Shown here: in pieces, positions 11,521 through 23,448 of the stretch
Position numbering within the stretch: the first letter of the stretch is position 1
Layout: every line of letters starts with the position of its first letter
DNA from: Tetrastigma voinierianum
Taxonomy: Eukaryota; Streptophyta; Magnoliopsida; Vitales; Vitaceae
NCBI GenBank assembly: GCA_016808115.1
Contig: JAEQBH010004686.1
Location: 124,001 to 188,000 of the forward strand
Direction: 5' to 3'
Length of the DNA: 64,000 nucleotides
Made by a program: the position numbers and the translations under genes
The notes under the pieces: generated by a model
The model's input: only the letters and a program-made list of their open reading frames with translations
Databases searched by the model: none
Told to the model about the DNA's origin: nothing

Positions 11521-12285
11521 TTTCTGGCTCCAAGGTTTGAACTGATCAAACTACTGCCTGGGCCTCAATCCAACCTAAACATTCATGCAAGTTTAAAGAT
11601 GGAATAAAACCAAGTAAGGAGAAACCCTACCTCGAGCTGTCAAAACTCACAATCTCGAGTCCACGCTTAGAGTCATTCCGCGAGAACGTTTTCTCTTCGC
11701 CCAAGACCGCCGACTCGCCGTATCTCCCGATATTCTGAGAGAAAGCACTCTCTCTAAAAAGCTCTCAAAAGAAAGCTACTGCATCACCAAGAAAAATGAC
11801 TCACGTTTTTGCTTGTGTCATAAGGAGGAAGAAGATGCACTACACTATCTTGTCTTATTCCTATTTAAAACAACCACAATGCCATCTATGTCCTTCATTA
11901 GTCCAGTTTGATATTCATGACTATCTCAAACTGGCCCATTTTCATCATTTCTCTACTCATACCATTTATGGAACATGAGTACTTGTTATACGTGATTTCA
12001 AGCAGATCAGTAATCGCTTTACGCAGACCCGAACCACATGCTCGAAAAACGTGTCGCCCGATCGCCTCGAAAATTACGAAATTTTACGCATAACTAGATT
12101 TACGAGAGGATTCCAACTGCATAATCCGCTTCGCTATCCGAGATCTAGAGAACTAATTTACAGATTTTTAATCGAAATTACAATTTTGTAAATCAAATTA
12201 TTTATTTTGCCCTTATTCCGTAAATTTGAATTTCTGTCTTACAAACCCGAGGTCAACAAAAGTATAACTCTAATAATATATTTTT

Positions 12286-13474
12286 GGGAAAATAATACTT
12301 AAATCTTGAACTCAACATTTTTACATTTATATTTGAACTAAATTTGCTTGGAAATACATGTATTTTCATTTAATATAACTTGTGACTGATATTCCTAACT
12401 ACAAGATTTATCTTGGAGAATTGAGAAAAATAAATCTATATTATGAATAAAAATAATTTAATAAATGAATTTTTAGACTATAAAATTAAAATAATAATTG
12501 TCAAGTTTTTTTAAAAAAAATTGAATTAAATTTATAACTCTAATTTACATTTTAAATTAAAATTAATTAATTATTTAAATAAAAAAAGTAAACGAATGTA
12601 TCTAATTATTAGTTTTGAAAGACAAACTTGATTTTATAAATCAAAATAATTCTAGTTATAAAATGAATAATCTTTTTTTTGTAAGGAAAAAGCACAATCT
12701 TAAAATCGTACTTAAAATTTTCTGTGGGCTTTTAAGAGAAAATCTAAAGACTCATTTTTAATATTCAAAATTGAAAATTTTCTAAAATTTTGATTCAAAA
12801 TTGTCATTTTGTTGATAATTCAAAAATTTCTAAAACTAAACTTAATTTTTCTAAATCTCAATTAAAATTTAATTTTAATGAAATAATTAATTTGATTTTG
12901 TGAATTTTAATTGTGATTTAGAAGAATTGAATTTGGAGTTTTTGAAATTTTGAGTTATTAACTTTAATATGAAAATTTTGAACCAAGAATTTTAGGGAAA
13001 AGAATTTCAATTTTGAATATTAAAAAAATGATTCTTTAATTTTCTATCACAAATTTTAGAAATGTGTTTAAATTATGAATTATTAGATTATTGATGTTTC
13101 AATTAATTATTTTTACTCTAACGTCAAATTTCATTTGAAAACTAATAATTGATGTAATTTGCTAAACTTAAAATTATTTTTTATTTAATTAACAATTAAT
13201 TTTAATTTAGAGTATAAATTAGATTTTGTAAAATTTTAATTCAAAAATTTTATAAGCTTGACAATTATTATTTTTAGTTTAAAATTAAAATTAAAGTTTT
13301 CTAAAACCTAAATATTCATATTTATTTATTTTATTCATAACATGAATTTATTTTCTTAATTCTCAAGGTTAGTGTTGTGGTTAGGGATATCCAAGGCTAG
13401 AAGTGCTTTTAAAATGAAAGTACGTATATTTAAAAAAAAACTTTTTTATTTCAGGATTTAAATTGTTATTTTCC
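12286..13474. mobile_element. Long-inverted-repeat MITE, Mutator-like, in the CNL intron
   Basis: The two halves are reverse complements of each other, imperfectly, over almost the whole length; the centre is near 12870. The left end reads GGGAAAATAATACTTAAATC and the right end, reversed, reads GGAAAATAACAATTTAAATCC. Further matched pairs are 'ggagaattgagaaaaataaat' (12415) with the reverse of 13330-13370, and 'aataataattgtcaag' (12488) with the reverse of 13258-13273. Flanks are TATATTTTT (12277-12285) and TATTTTTTT (13475-13483), a 9-bp duplication with one mismatch, as Mutator-type elements make. It has no transposase and would be moved by an autonomous relative. Poly-T flanks make the duplication less certain than the inverted repeat. 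Confidence 0.75.
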
Positions 13475-13903
13475 TATTTTTTTTAAATAAAAACTTTATT
13501 ATTAAATAGATTGTGGTTGTTAATAAATTTTGTACAAATAATACACACAGTTCTTGTAATTCTCCAAGATCTTCATGATTTTTATGGCATATGAAAGAGG
13601 TGCATATGGTTTAAAAATAATAACCGATTGGATAGGAGCTAAAATAACTAATATTAGAATCTATATAATCCATGATCATTAGAAATAGTACATTTTATTC
13701 AAGAAGTAGTCTATAAATTTTCTATTTGGTAAACTTAATTGTTAATTCTTTCATGAATTTTCTATGATTTTTACATGATTTTTAAAACATAAATAAAGTA
13801 AAGGATGACAACCTCTTGGAATTGATAAATTATATTTACCAAAGGGAATATGTTTACATTTTTGCTAACTTTTCAATTGATGATATGATGTACTATTTTA
13901 TAG
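13475..13903 (+). other. CNL intron, AT-rich, ending in a splice acceptor
   Basis: No gene is seen. The stretch ends 'actattttatag' at 13903, directly before the conserved exon start that recurs at 15641, 30029, 31272 and 41855. Confidence 0.6.
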
Positions 13904-14182
13904 GTATTATTCGCCAATTTGGAGATATTGCAACTCTACCAACTTCCTAAAATCAAGAAGATATGGCACCACCATCAACTTCCACTTTATTCTTTCTCCA
14001 ATTTACGAATCCTAAGAGTGGACGATTGTGAACATCTACTCAATCTTATCCCGCGACGTTTGATCCAAAGCTTCAAGAATTTGAAAGAGATAGAGGTGGG
14101 TTTCTGTGCGACCCATGTATTTGTTGTTCAAGGATATGATGATGCAGATCATGTTCAAGATGGAGTGCACTTCCTTGGGGAG
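13904..14182 (+). pseudogene. CNL LRR exon, frame open throughout
   Basis: An AG acceptor at 13902-13903 and a GT donor at 14183 frame an exon that is open from end to end. It reads VLFANLEILQLYQLPKIKKI, then WHHHQLPLYSFSNLRILRVD, and on to LIPRRLIQSFKNLKEIEVGF. This is the C-terminal LRR repeat unit of RPS2-like CNLs, in which alternating short and long repeats carry a conserved 'SNLRIL...C...L..LIP..LIQSF.NLKEI' core. Each such unit has its own exon in this gene. The exon is intact but belongs to a locus broken elsewhere, so it is annotated as part of the pseudogene. Confidence 0.85.
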
Positions 14183-15640
14183 GTTAGTTTTCTTCAATGT
14201 TCTTTAGTTCCTCCTATATTATTTTTTTAGTGAAATATTATGAAAATATTCCATTAAAAAAACTTAAAATATTATTTAAATATTATAATTATGAATAATA
14301 ACAATAATAAATATACTAAAGTAATTTAAAAAATTTAATTTTACATAATAAAATATTATTAATACTTTTTAAATGAAAATGGTTAATAATGCTTAAATTA
14401 TAAAGGAATTGGAAAAAGAATGAATCTAAATCAAAATTTTAATCTTAAAAACACAAGCACTAACCAATAAACCAAGTTTAAGTGGTTAAGAGCCTGCTAG
14501 CATAGGATGAGAGGGGTTAAGGGGTCTGGTCTCGATGGGGAACAAATTTGTAAAAGAACGTCACTATGATCTAATGCAAAGTGAATAGATGTTTATTAAT
14601 TCCATCATTCCCCGAGTATGTTTAATTCAATATTTTTACGTAAATTCTTGTATAAATTATTTACAAATAATATATTTAGGTCAATTAGTTATCATAAATT
14701 GTTTATTTATATTTATTTGATTTTTTATAAAATATTTTGGTGTGTTAGTGTGTTGTTTTACTTTCTACAAAATAAAAAATATGAAGTGAAAGATTTATAA
14801 ATATATGTTTGAATGATAAGTCCTTTTTATGTTTACCTTATAATTTACACAATAAAATAAATTTTAATTTTTATAGTTATCAAATAAAAACACTACATTC
14901 TTTTCAAATATTTAAATATCGATTTTAAAAGCTTTTGTCAAAATTTTCTCTTATCTCTTTTTTTTTTTTTTTTTTTTAAATGTCAATACGTGAAGATCAA
15001 AAATTTTCAAATTTTACCACTCATCATTCTTTTTATCCTTTTTTTTTTTTCTTCATCATTTCTTGCTTTGCCCTACCCATCTCTATCTCTTTTCGGTTTT
15101 AATTAAAAACTAGATTATTCCATTATCTAATTTGAAATTCAACTATATACATGTGTTAAAAGTTGATAATATAAAGAAAAATAAAATTTAGTTGATAATA
15201 TGTTAGGCAAATAAAATTTATTATATTATTTTTTGTGAACATTTGAAAAAAGTATAGGTTGAATAGAAAACCTTAAAATATTAATAATATTTATACGTTT
15301 ATAAAAAAATACAAAAGAAAAAAAGAATTAACAAGAAAAAAAATTAATCAAATGAAATTGACGAAGGATTTTAAATATAAATGAAGATAACATGAAAATA
15401 TGTATTCTTGTTATTTAAATAGCTCATTTATTTCGTAGAAGTGAATAAATTCTCTATTAATAACTGTTATTTTAGGATAATTTTCTAAGACTTTACATGA
15501 TTCTTTTAGTTAAGTTTCAGACATTTTTAAAATATAACTAATGTCATTAGTTTGAAATTGATGAATTACATTCCAAGAAATGAATATGTTTATATTTATT
15601 ACAACTTTTCAATTGATGATGTCATCATGTGTTATTACAG
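14183..15640 (+). other. CNL intron with poly-T tracts
   Basis: This AT-rich intron runs from the donor at 14183 to 'gttattacag' at 15640. It contains a possible SINE fragment (14465-14610) and poly-T runs (14959-14977 and near 15041). Frames inside it are chance products of low complexity. Confidence 0.6.
14465..14610 (+). mobile_element. Possible tRNA-derived SINE fragment
   Basis: The stretch reads 'aagtggttaagagcctg', which resembles a pol III A-box, and 35-60 bases later 'ggtctggtctcgat', a weak B-box. It is GC-richer than the intron around it. No poly-A or poly-T tail or target duplication could be confirmed. Confidence 0.3.
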
Positions 15641-16112
15641 GTTTTATTCTCTAATTTGGAGAAGTTGAAACTCATCAACCTTGGTAAATTGATGGAGATA
15701 TGGCATCATCGACTTCCACAGGATTCATTCTCCAATTTACAAATCCTAATAGTGGTAGGTTGTGGAAGCCTACTCACTATCATTCCATGTCATTTGATCC
15801 AAAGCTTCAAGAATTTGAAAGAGATAAATGTGAGATGGTGTAAGAATCTAAAACATGTATTTGATCTTCAAGGATGGATATATGGTAGGACTTCCAAAGT
15901 TAGAAATCTGATGTTAGATTACCTAGAGGAGCCAATATTAGTTTATATGCAACAATGAGGAGAATGACAATACAAGAGGCCTTTTTCTCCTTCATGCCTA
16001 TGACTTTCGTAACCTCAAATGTTTATCCATAGATCATTGTGGGGAGGAAGTGGAAGATGGAGGAAATGTTAATATTCCTATCGAAGAACATGAAGTGCTC
16101 TTTGGTGAAAAG
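15641..16112 (+). pseudogene. CNL LRR exon with one frameshift
   Basis: Acceptor 'attacag' precedes 15641 and donor GTTAGT starts at 16113. The first frame reads VLFSNLEKLKLINLGKLMEI, then SFSNLQILIVVGCGSLLTII and LIQSFKNLKEINVRWCKNLK, the same repeat unit as the exon at 13904. It runs into a stop at 15956. The frame before it then takes over with ENDNTRGLFLLHAYDFRNLK and IDHCGEEVEDGGNVNIPIEE up to the donor, so one base has been lost or gained near 15940-15955. Both parts are ordinary LRR sequence. A single indel of this kind may be a true mutation or a base-calling error. Confidence 0.85.
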
Positions 16113-17678
16113 GTTAGTTTTCTTCAATTTTTTCTTTTTTAAATTTTCTCATACTATTTTTGGAAAATACTAACAAAAACATTGCATACAAATTTGAAAT
16201 AAGATGAATAAAGAGTATTGTAAATAAAATTAAATATACTAAATTAATTTTAATTTTAATTTTACATGATAAGGTTTGTTAATAAAGGAATTTTAAAAAG
16301 AATGAATCTAATTAAACAAAAATTCTTAAATTTAGCAAATAAGTAATAATAAAAATATCACAATTGCCATTTTCTACCTTCTCAGATAGTAAGAATAGCT
16401 TAAAATTAAATGATTTAAATTTTTATATAGATTTTAATTAAATTGCATCATCCCTTAGTATGTTTACTCCAATAATTTAATATAAATTTGTTATATATAG
16501 GATTTACGAATAATATCTTTAGGAAATTAATTACTGTTAAATTATTTATTTATTTTTATTTTTATTTTATAAAGTATTTCTTTATTAGGTGATATTTTAT
16601 TTTTCACAAAATAAAACAAATAAGAAGTAGAAGATTTTAAATATAAGTTTGCGTTATTTTATAATAATTAAATTAAATGGTATACCTTGTTACAAATAAA
16701 TTTTTAATGATTCTATTTTATTAAAATATTGATGAAAAATCCATATTTATGAAAGTATTAATAAAACAAATAAAAAATATGAAAATTTGAGATAAACTTT
16801 AAAAAATATTAACATAATAAGCAATGTATGGGGCCATATGAATGAATGAATTAATAGAAAAGGAGCAAAGGTATAAAAATCAGATAAAATAATTTTTTTT
16901 GAAAGGTAATCACATCACTTTTTGAAGGTATAAATGTAGTACACCTGTCACGCTATTGGAATTTGAACCTCCTCCCGATGTTCCGCCTCTTAAACATCTT
17001 AACCAACTGAAGCATGCTAGACAAATTCAAATAAACTATTTAATAATTGGTAACATAGTAAATAATATATTATATACGATATGATTCAAACTTATAATAA
17101 AAATGAACAAGTATTAAAAAAATGAACAAAAATGAAAATTTCATATAAAGGACAAGAACATGATAACACAAGCAATATATAAAGATAAAGATGCCATTGA
17201 GGCTTGACTTAAATGGTAAGGGAGGGACATAGTACTACAACAATGTACTGCAAAATAAATAAGTGTAAAAAAGTATATAAAGATAAATATGATCAAAGAA
17301 ATATTTTGATTAAATTAATATTATTTTAATTTAATAATTGAGGGAAAGGAGATACACTAACATTTTGATTAAACCTAAGTTGAATAAGATACTTAAAAGT
17401 TCTTATGTTTTCAAATATTCCTAAAGAAATTGAAATAATATTTTGAAGGGAAAGTACGAACTAAATTAAAAATCACTCCTAAAACTATTTTTAAAATAAA
17501 ATAGATTTAAAAAATGAATTTGTTAAAGTATGTTAATGATTTAATATGAAATAATAAATGGTCAGATATGAAAAATAGTTATGATATAAAATAAATGAAT
17601 GTTTGTTTGTTCCTGTCAACTAAAGCTAATTACCAACTAGGAAATATGATTCCTTTAATTTGATTTGTAGAAGCTTTA
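16113..17678 (+). other. CNL intron, AT-rich
   Basis: The intron follows the donor at 16113 and is invaded near its right end by the nested LTR stack. Apart from a possible SINE near 16900-17035 and many A/T runs, nothing is visible. Confidence 0.6.
16900..17035 (-). mobile_element. Possible tRNA-derived SINE, minus strand
   Basis: On the minus strand the stretch begins with 'agcatgcttcagttggttaag', close to a tRNA A-box. About 30 bases later it has GGTTCAAATTCC, a good match to the pol III B-box consensus. It then continues into 'gtgacaggtgtactacatttatacc'. Spacing between the boxes fits a tRNA head. The cloverleaf cannot be completed, so it is not a tRNA gene. Tail and target duplication were not resolved. 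Confidence 0.45.
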
Positions 17679-18897
17679 TGATCGCCCCAGTAACCCGGGG
17701 TCCGTTGACTGACCCTAATTACGGACAAGTGGATGCTCAAGTTACCCGACTCCACTAAAACTCCGTAGTCTCCTTTGTACTGGGAGCTCTACCCAAATAC
17801 GTATATGCATATACCGTCCCAACAAATTCAATATAATCCCAACATGAGTAAACGCCACTGGGCCCATGAATGCGACTCATAAAAAATATACCAACTATGA
17901 ATCCAACTATATCCAATAGTTCTAAGAGTTCAAATATTTACTCTTATACAATACATACATTAAACTTAAAAAGTTCTAATACATGTATACATCATCAAAG
18001 CCACACCCGACTTCTCTTCTTAATCCGCCAGATCTAGCCGTCCCCGCACGCCCCCGTACCTGCAAATAATATCCCTCGATGCAGTGAGCTACTGCCGCAG
18101 TGGAATCGCCCCTGGCGGGCTACTCCACCTAAGTGCAGTGCAATACTCCAAAATAAACACACATTCAAGCAAATTCGTGATCCTACTTGAATGTCTATAT
18201 GCCATCCCCATGTCTCGAGTCCTCACCGACTCCCTCATACTTGCCTAGGCCATGTATGAGTAAATAATCATTTTCAAAACAAAACCCATTTTTTCTTGAA
18301 AATATACTACCGAAATATTCCTAAGAAAATGTGGACTATTCTCCGAGGCGAATTGGCTGGGCGAGCTTCCGAAACAAACATGGTCCCTTATCCGAATGAT
18401 CCACCATCTCCCAACCCAATCCTCCAAATATCATCCTTGCGAAATTCTTCAAAACGCTGTTTTCAATTCTTCCATGTCATGCACTCACCTAATTTCTAGG
18501 CTACCCCAGCAGATATGAAATGCATCATGATGCCATTTCAATAACTTTATATGACACATGCAAATATATCACCATGACTATATTCGTGATAACATTCAAT
18601 TCACAATCATGTCATGTAAATTCTCATTTCATAACATCAAAATTAGCTCATCGGGCTAATGATCAAACACGAGCAATCCCAATTTCTGAATCACTCGACC
18701 AAACACATATTCACAAACATATTTTCGTGTCACTATTCCATGATCCACAACTTATTAACTCATGAACCCGAGGGGACTCTCCCAAAGACTCCAATGGATA
18801 TAAAACTTTCTCAAACACAAATAAAAATCCATGGAGCGAACCCCTTTACAATCCTTAACATATCTTTAGAAAATAATGCGAAAGCGAAGTGGTAAAA

Positions 18898-18919
18898 TTT
18901 TTTTTTTTTTTTTTTTCTT
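18898..18919. repeat. Poly-T tract
   Basis: About 20 consecutive T near the left edge of the minus-strand family-B copy; a likely place for assembly length error. Confidence 0.8.
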
Positions 18920-21394
18920 TTCTTTTTCAAACGCTAAGATTTTTCAGAAAAATCAATAGAGTTTCCGTTTAATTTCTTCCCAAATTTACAAAACTCCGCG
19001 AAAACATTTAAAAACACTTCTAATCTTTCCATCCTCAACTTCAACTCGTTTTAGGACTCCCGTCCACAACCCAATCCAACACAATATATACATATATACA
19101 TTTATTCATTTCAATCATCAAAACATTTGAAACTCTTCAAATCCATGCATTTGTTTTTATCAAAGATCGGGCTTCTGAGCCGGACTTACCGACTGCCTAC
19201 GCACTGGCCCACCGAGGATCAAAGTTTTCCTACCGTGAGTTCCTTTTCAACTTTATACATATACATATCCATAAATAAAATATCTAACATACAAGACGGA
19301 AAATTATATATACAATGAAATCACAGCGCTGCTCACTTCGCCGACTCACTGCACCGGGGACGCCACCAAGCAAGATCTATCTCGGTCCCGAAAACGCTTT
19401 TGAAACATAATGAAAAGAATGAGCAAAGGAGCCCAAAGGGAGTGTACATTTTCATTTAAATAACATTTTCGTGATATATCAAAGTAATACATACTATTAC
19501 AATTTAAAATCAATTTACGTCTAAACATTTATGTCAGAACTTTCTCTTTCTTATAATAAATACTTACAATTAAAATCCATTTATGCCTTTAAACTTTCTG
19601 TCTTTATTTCTTTCTTCTCGATGGAACCTGTAAATAAACACAACTAACAGCTGCATCGACGGTGAGGACAATCACATTCCAACATAACTAATTACATGAG
19701 AAATCCCACGCTGCATAGGGTTCCAAATATAGCACCTTATCACGTGTAAGGATATTACCTAGACACTCCACCTCCCCGCTAGTAAACTCGGTAACTTTAC
19801 CCTCTAAATCCTTACACGCTTAAGGTACCTGCCGGAGCACGCCATAATGTTTCATAGTTTAGAACCATCGCAAAACATTTCTTCAAAATACATTTATAAA
19901 TACATTTAAATCCTTTTACTTACCATTAAAACACATATATTCTTATACATGTTAAAACTTTCTATAATACTTTAACATATGCATACATATTTCATATACA
20001 TATAAATATATATATTGATGCAAGATAAAACATTTCCATATGCCTTAACATTTACATAAACATTTCCAATAAACTTTCAGTTTAACATTAAAACCATTCA
20101 CTTTTAAAAACTCAATTTTCAAAATATCATTTCACTCCATAGCTCACCGCCAATCCCGCTGCTTTCCCGTCGACCCCCGCTTCCGGTCCGATAGTCCTTT
20201 TCACATTTTTCAAGAAAACTACAACTATACATTAATCATAACTTCCCATTTTAATCCACCATACACATTCATTTAAAGCCAAATGAACAAATTACCCTTA
20301 AGCACTAAAACCCATTCATTTTGGCCAACCTTTTCCAACAATACTCTATAGATCTTTGACTCAAAAAAATTATTCAAACGGTCTTCAAAATTTATGAAAC
20401 TCTGTAGATCAGTCCTTTATATATCCATGACATCTTTTAAATTTTCAATTTAAAATTCTTCTAAAGCCTCAACCACATAACACAAGTTATTGTGTTTTAC
20501 ATCTAGATGGCAGAACAGAATCTGCACATAGCTCCACTTTGACAAATTTTCTGGGCACTTTGGGATTACAATTTGCTTAAAATTCCTTCAGATAAATTTT
20601 TACCTTAGAAGTCTATTTTAACCAGAAACTTGAATCACTCAAATCGGATCAGAAATGAGCAAGTTATGGTCAAAATACAAAATTAACAATTGTAAAATGT
20701 GGCATTTCAGACTCGTAGACTCGCCTGTAAAATGACCGTAATGTGTTTCTCTTCCACTTTTTTCACTCTAAATACCCAATCTGATGCCTTATACCCATTT
20801 CAACATATCACACACAATTCCCTATCAAACTCTAACAATTCCCTCACTTTCTTTTTCAAAACTCAACCTAATCCATTTCTCAATTGATATCGTAACTCAA
20901 GACCATTAAACCTTAAATACCACCAATTTAACATCCATACCGTAAAATTCAAGACATTAGATTATGAAAAACATCAAAACCTAACTTTCCCACCATTAAA
21001 ACTTACTTGTTCTTGGTTTCCTTTGGCCCTCTCCTTGCTACCACTTGTAGAGCACTTTGAAAGCTTGAAGGAGAAGAAAATCATATCTCCCACCTTGCTC
21101 CACCATTTTCTTCCCCTTTTCTCTTCTTTCCTCTTTTCTCTCCTTTTCTCCCCTTTTCTTCTCTCCTACTGTTTGCTAGGCAAAATTTTGAGACCAAATG
21201 ACTTTGGCTTTTATTTTCCTATTATTATATTTAACCTTTCCCTAATTTTGTAAATTGCCCTCATCTCTACCATATTGCAATTGTAACTTATTTAATTTCT
21301 AATAAGGTTCATCTCTAATTTGTTTCACTCATATCCATTTGCTTAATGACCATTGTACCCTTGGTTTAATACCACAAATTCCGGGTTCCATAAT

Positions 21395-21399
21395 TTATC
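21395..21399. repeat. Target-site duplication TTATC, left copy
   Basis: It directly precedes the TGTGAGG end of the compound hairpin element; the partner is at 22817-22821. Confidence 0.8.
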
Positions 21400-22816
21400 T
21401 GTGAGGTCCCCACCCCGGGGCCTACCCGCAGGTGGAGCCCATCGTCACCCCCCGGGTCCTTAGATGGTTCTCCTCACTCACAAAGCGATATCCTCGTCAC
21501 GCGCTTCTTTCGCCTCCAGCGATTCAACCCGTCACCAAGAGCTTAAGGTCCTTAGGGAAGAGCCCAGCATCAACCCAGCTACTAGTCACAGAGTAAGGAT
21601 GCCTCATGACCTGTTGCAGATCGGTTCGGTCCAGGAGGCGGGCAAACCCTGTGGCCAGTGATATCTCAGAGTGGAGGAACATCTAGAGGCCTCGAGACGA
21701 TGGAGCCCACTGCTGTAGGTCTCGAGTGGGGACCCACAATGTGCCTTTATCGTGAGGTCCCCACCGGGGCCCACCCGCGGTGGAGCCCACTACCCCTCCG
21801 GGTCCTTAGGATGGTTCTCCCACTCACTAGGAAATATCCCCCCGCCACAGGCTTCTTCGCTCCCGTTGTGGATTCGAACCCGCCACCAAGGGCTTAAGGT
21901 CCTGTGAAGATTCTAAACAACCTAGAGCCTATACCGCTTGGTACTGTAGATTTTTTATTGCAGGATCTCACGTCAGTCGGCTCAGGCCTCATCATTTGAT
22001 ATCCTCAGCCACAGCTTCCGCAGTGATTTGGCTGTCACAGAGCTTATGTTCTGGAAGTATCCTGCAACAACCGAGCTAGTAGCTCGTAGCAAGGATGCTT
22101 CCCAAGGACCTTAAGCTCTTGGTGACGGGGTTCGAACTTTGCGGGAGGCGAAAGAAACCGTGAGCGTGATATCCAAAGGAGGAGGGCCCACCTAAGGACC
22201 TGCGGGCGTGATTTGTCTCACAGCATGCTTTTTTATCGTGAGAACACTTCGGGAATACTCAGTGGTTTGATTGCCACTTCTGCCTGATATTCTTCATCAT
22301 ATACCAGCTTCTCACAGTGCGCCGCAGTGATTTTGGTTCTGCCACTGGGCAGTTTTGCGGTTCTATTCTGCTACCAATCGAAGGTAGCTCGCTGGTAAAG
22401 AAGATGCCCCTAGCGACCTTGCCTCTCGCGACGGCTCAATCTCATGGAGGCGGGTTAAACCTCAAGGAGCAAGGATATCCAAGGAGCGAGTGAGAACCAT
22501 CTAAGGACCTAAGTGACGGATGGCTCCACTGCGGCAGCTCCCAAAGGGACTCACACAAAAAGGCGCTTTTTGCCAGAGATTTCATTTGTTTGCTTCAGCC
22601 CTGTAATCACTCATCTCTGGCTCGCTTGTTTGTGGAAGATCTCATACCAACCTGAGCTACTAGTTCGGGCTTGGTAGCAAGGATGCTCCCTAAGGACCTT
22701 AAGCTCTCTCAAGACCTGGTCTCTAACCTATGAGGCGAAAAGGAACCCTGTGGAGCTGTGGGGACATCCAAGAGGAGGGGCCCACCTAAGGACCCAAGCG
22801 CACGGTGGTCCTCACA
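21400..22816. mobile_element. Compound hairpin element with TGTGAGG...CCTCACA ends and TTATC duplication
   Basis: The ends are inverted repeats, TGTGAGGTCC on the left and the reverse of TGTGAGGACC on the right. Flanks are perfect TTATC copies (21395-21399 and 22817-22821), and the family-B sequence is continuous once the element is removed. Inside, one arm of about 165 bases occurs twice forward (21400-21570, 21749-21910) and four times reversed (about 21571-21745, 22075-22230, 22375-22560, 22655-22816). It contains 'ccgggtccttaggatggttct', 'ggatatc' and 'ttcgaacccgccaccaag..cttaaggtcct'. Spacers near 21910-22075, 22230-22375 and 22560-22655 resemble each other. No protein-coding frame is seen. 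It could be a foldback-type or hairpin MITE, or an LTR-derived non-autonomous unit. Confidence 0.75.
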
Positions 22817-22821
22817 TTATC
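22817..22821. repeat. Target-site duplication TTATC, right copy
   Basis: It directly follows the CCTCACA end. Read across the joined flanks, the host matches the reverse of 3529-3550 in the other family-B copy. Confidence 0.8.
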
Positions 22822-23443
22822 ATTTCCTACTTTAGTTCCAAATACTACTATGTGACATTATGCTCTTATACACCCCTACAAGATCATGTAATCGTACACT
22901 CTCCTGGACGGGGTGTTACACTCCTATGAACAAGAAAACTCCTAGGTTTTACGGTTCATCACACATCCATTATCAGTCACTCATGAACCCATTCACGCTG
23001 CCATTTCCGGCCTCATCCAAATCAATCCATGATTTAAAGCATAATTTAAGCTATTAAAGACCCAAACAGTCCCTCACGGTTACGGGCTGCTCACATTGGG
23101 TTCAATAAATCAAATCAATTCGGCCCCAAGCTTTGGGACCGATCAAACGGTCATTCAAGGCCTCAATCAGCTCAAACATTTGCAAAGTATTTAAAATAGG
23201 GAATAAAACGCAAGTAGGGAGAAACCCCTACCTCACGTAGTTTGTCAAAAACTCACAAATCTGGTACTCACACAGACTCGATTCACAGAGAGCGCCCTTC
23301 TTGTCCCGAAGATCCGCGACGGCCTGATCTCGCTGTAAATTCCAGAGAGAAGTCAAATACTCTCTCTCTAGAATCACCATTTTTTACTTACTGTAAGCTT
23401 CCCTCCCCCATTTCACGTTTTGCTTCTTTTGAATTTGAGGAGA

Positions 23444-23448
23444 TGAAG
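23444..23448. repeat. Target-site duplication TGAAG, left copy
   Basis: It abuts the TGTAAGACCC start of the plus-strand LTR; the right copy is at 29470-29474. Confidence 0.88.

Larger units (their letters stand above)
7913..12243 (-). mobile_element. Family-A LTR, minus strand, interrupted by a plus-strand LTR
   Basis: The left part (about 7913-9435) starts with a degraded form of TGTGACGCCCC followed by 'gtcgggttgactac'. The right part ends in 'ttctgtcttaca' at 12243, the minus-strand start of the LTR. The interrupting LTR begins at 9436. Both parts run in the standard order, including the minisatellite near 8590-8760 and the 'aattagctcacttgggctaatgatc' block near 8990. No internal retroelement region is attached, so this is a solo LTR in the CNL intron. 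Its left boundary is blurred, and I see no clean target duplication. Confidence 0.8.
18780..22920 (-). mobile_element. Family-B LTR, minus strand, truncated or diverged at its 3' end
   Basis: On the minus strand it starts TGTAACACCCCGTCC at 22920 and repeats the first 170 bases of the family-B unit at 3428. After the 1.4-kb insertion at 21400-22816 it continues with 'ataaattatggaacccg' (reverse of 21378-21395) and with a segment like 4350-4400 (reverse of 20600-20660). The 3' half does not match the other copy, lacks the CAAG hairpin arrays, and carries a poly-T tract at 18898-18919. The left limit is uncertain by about 100 bases. Confidence 0.6.

Noticed and set aside
16960..17030. tRNA gene
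   Set aside because: A-box and B-box are present, but no acceptor stem, anticodon arm or CCA-compatible end could be paired; a SINE head fits better.
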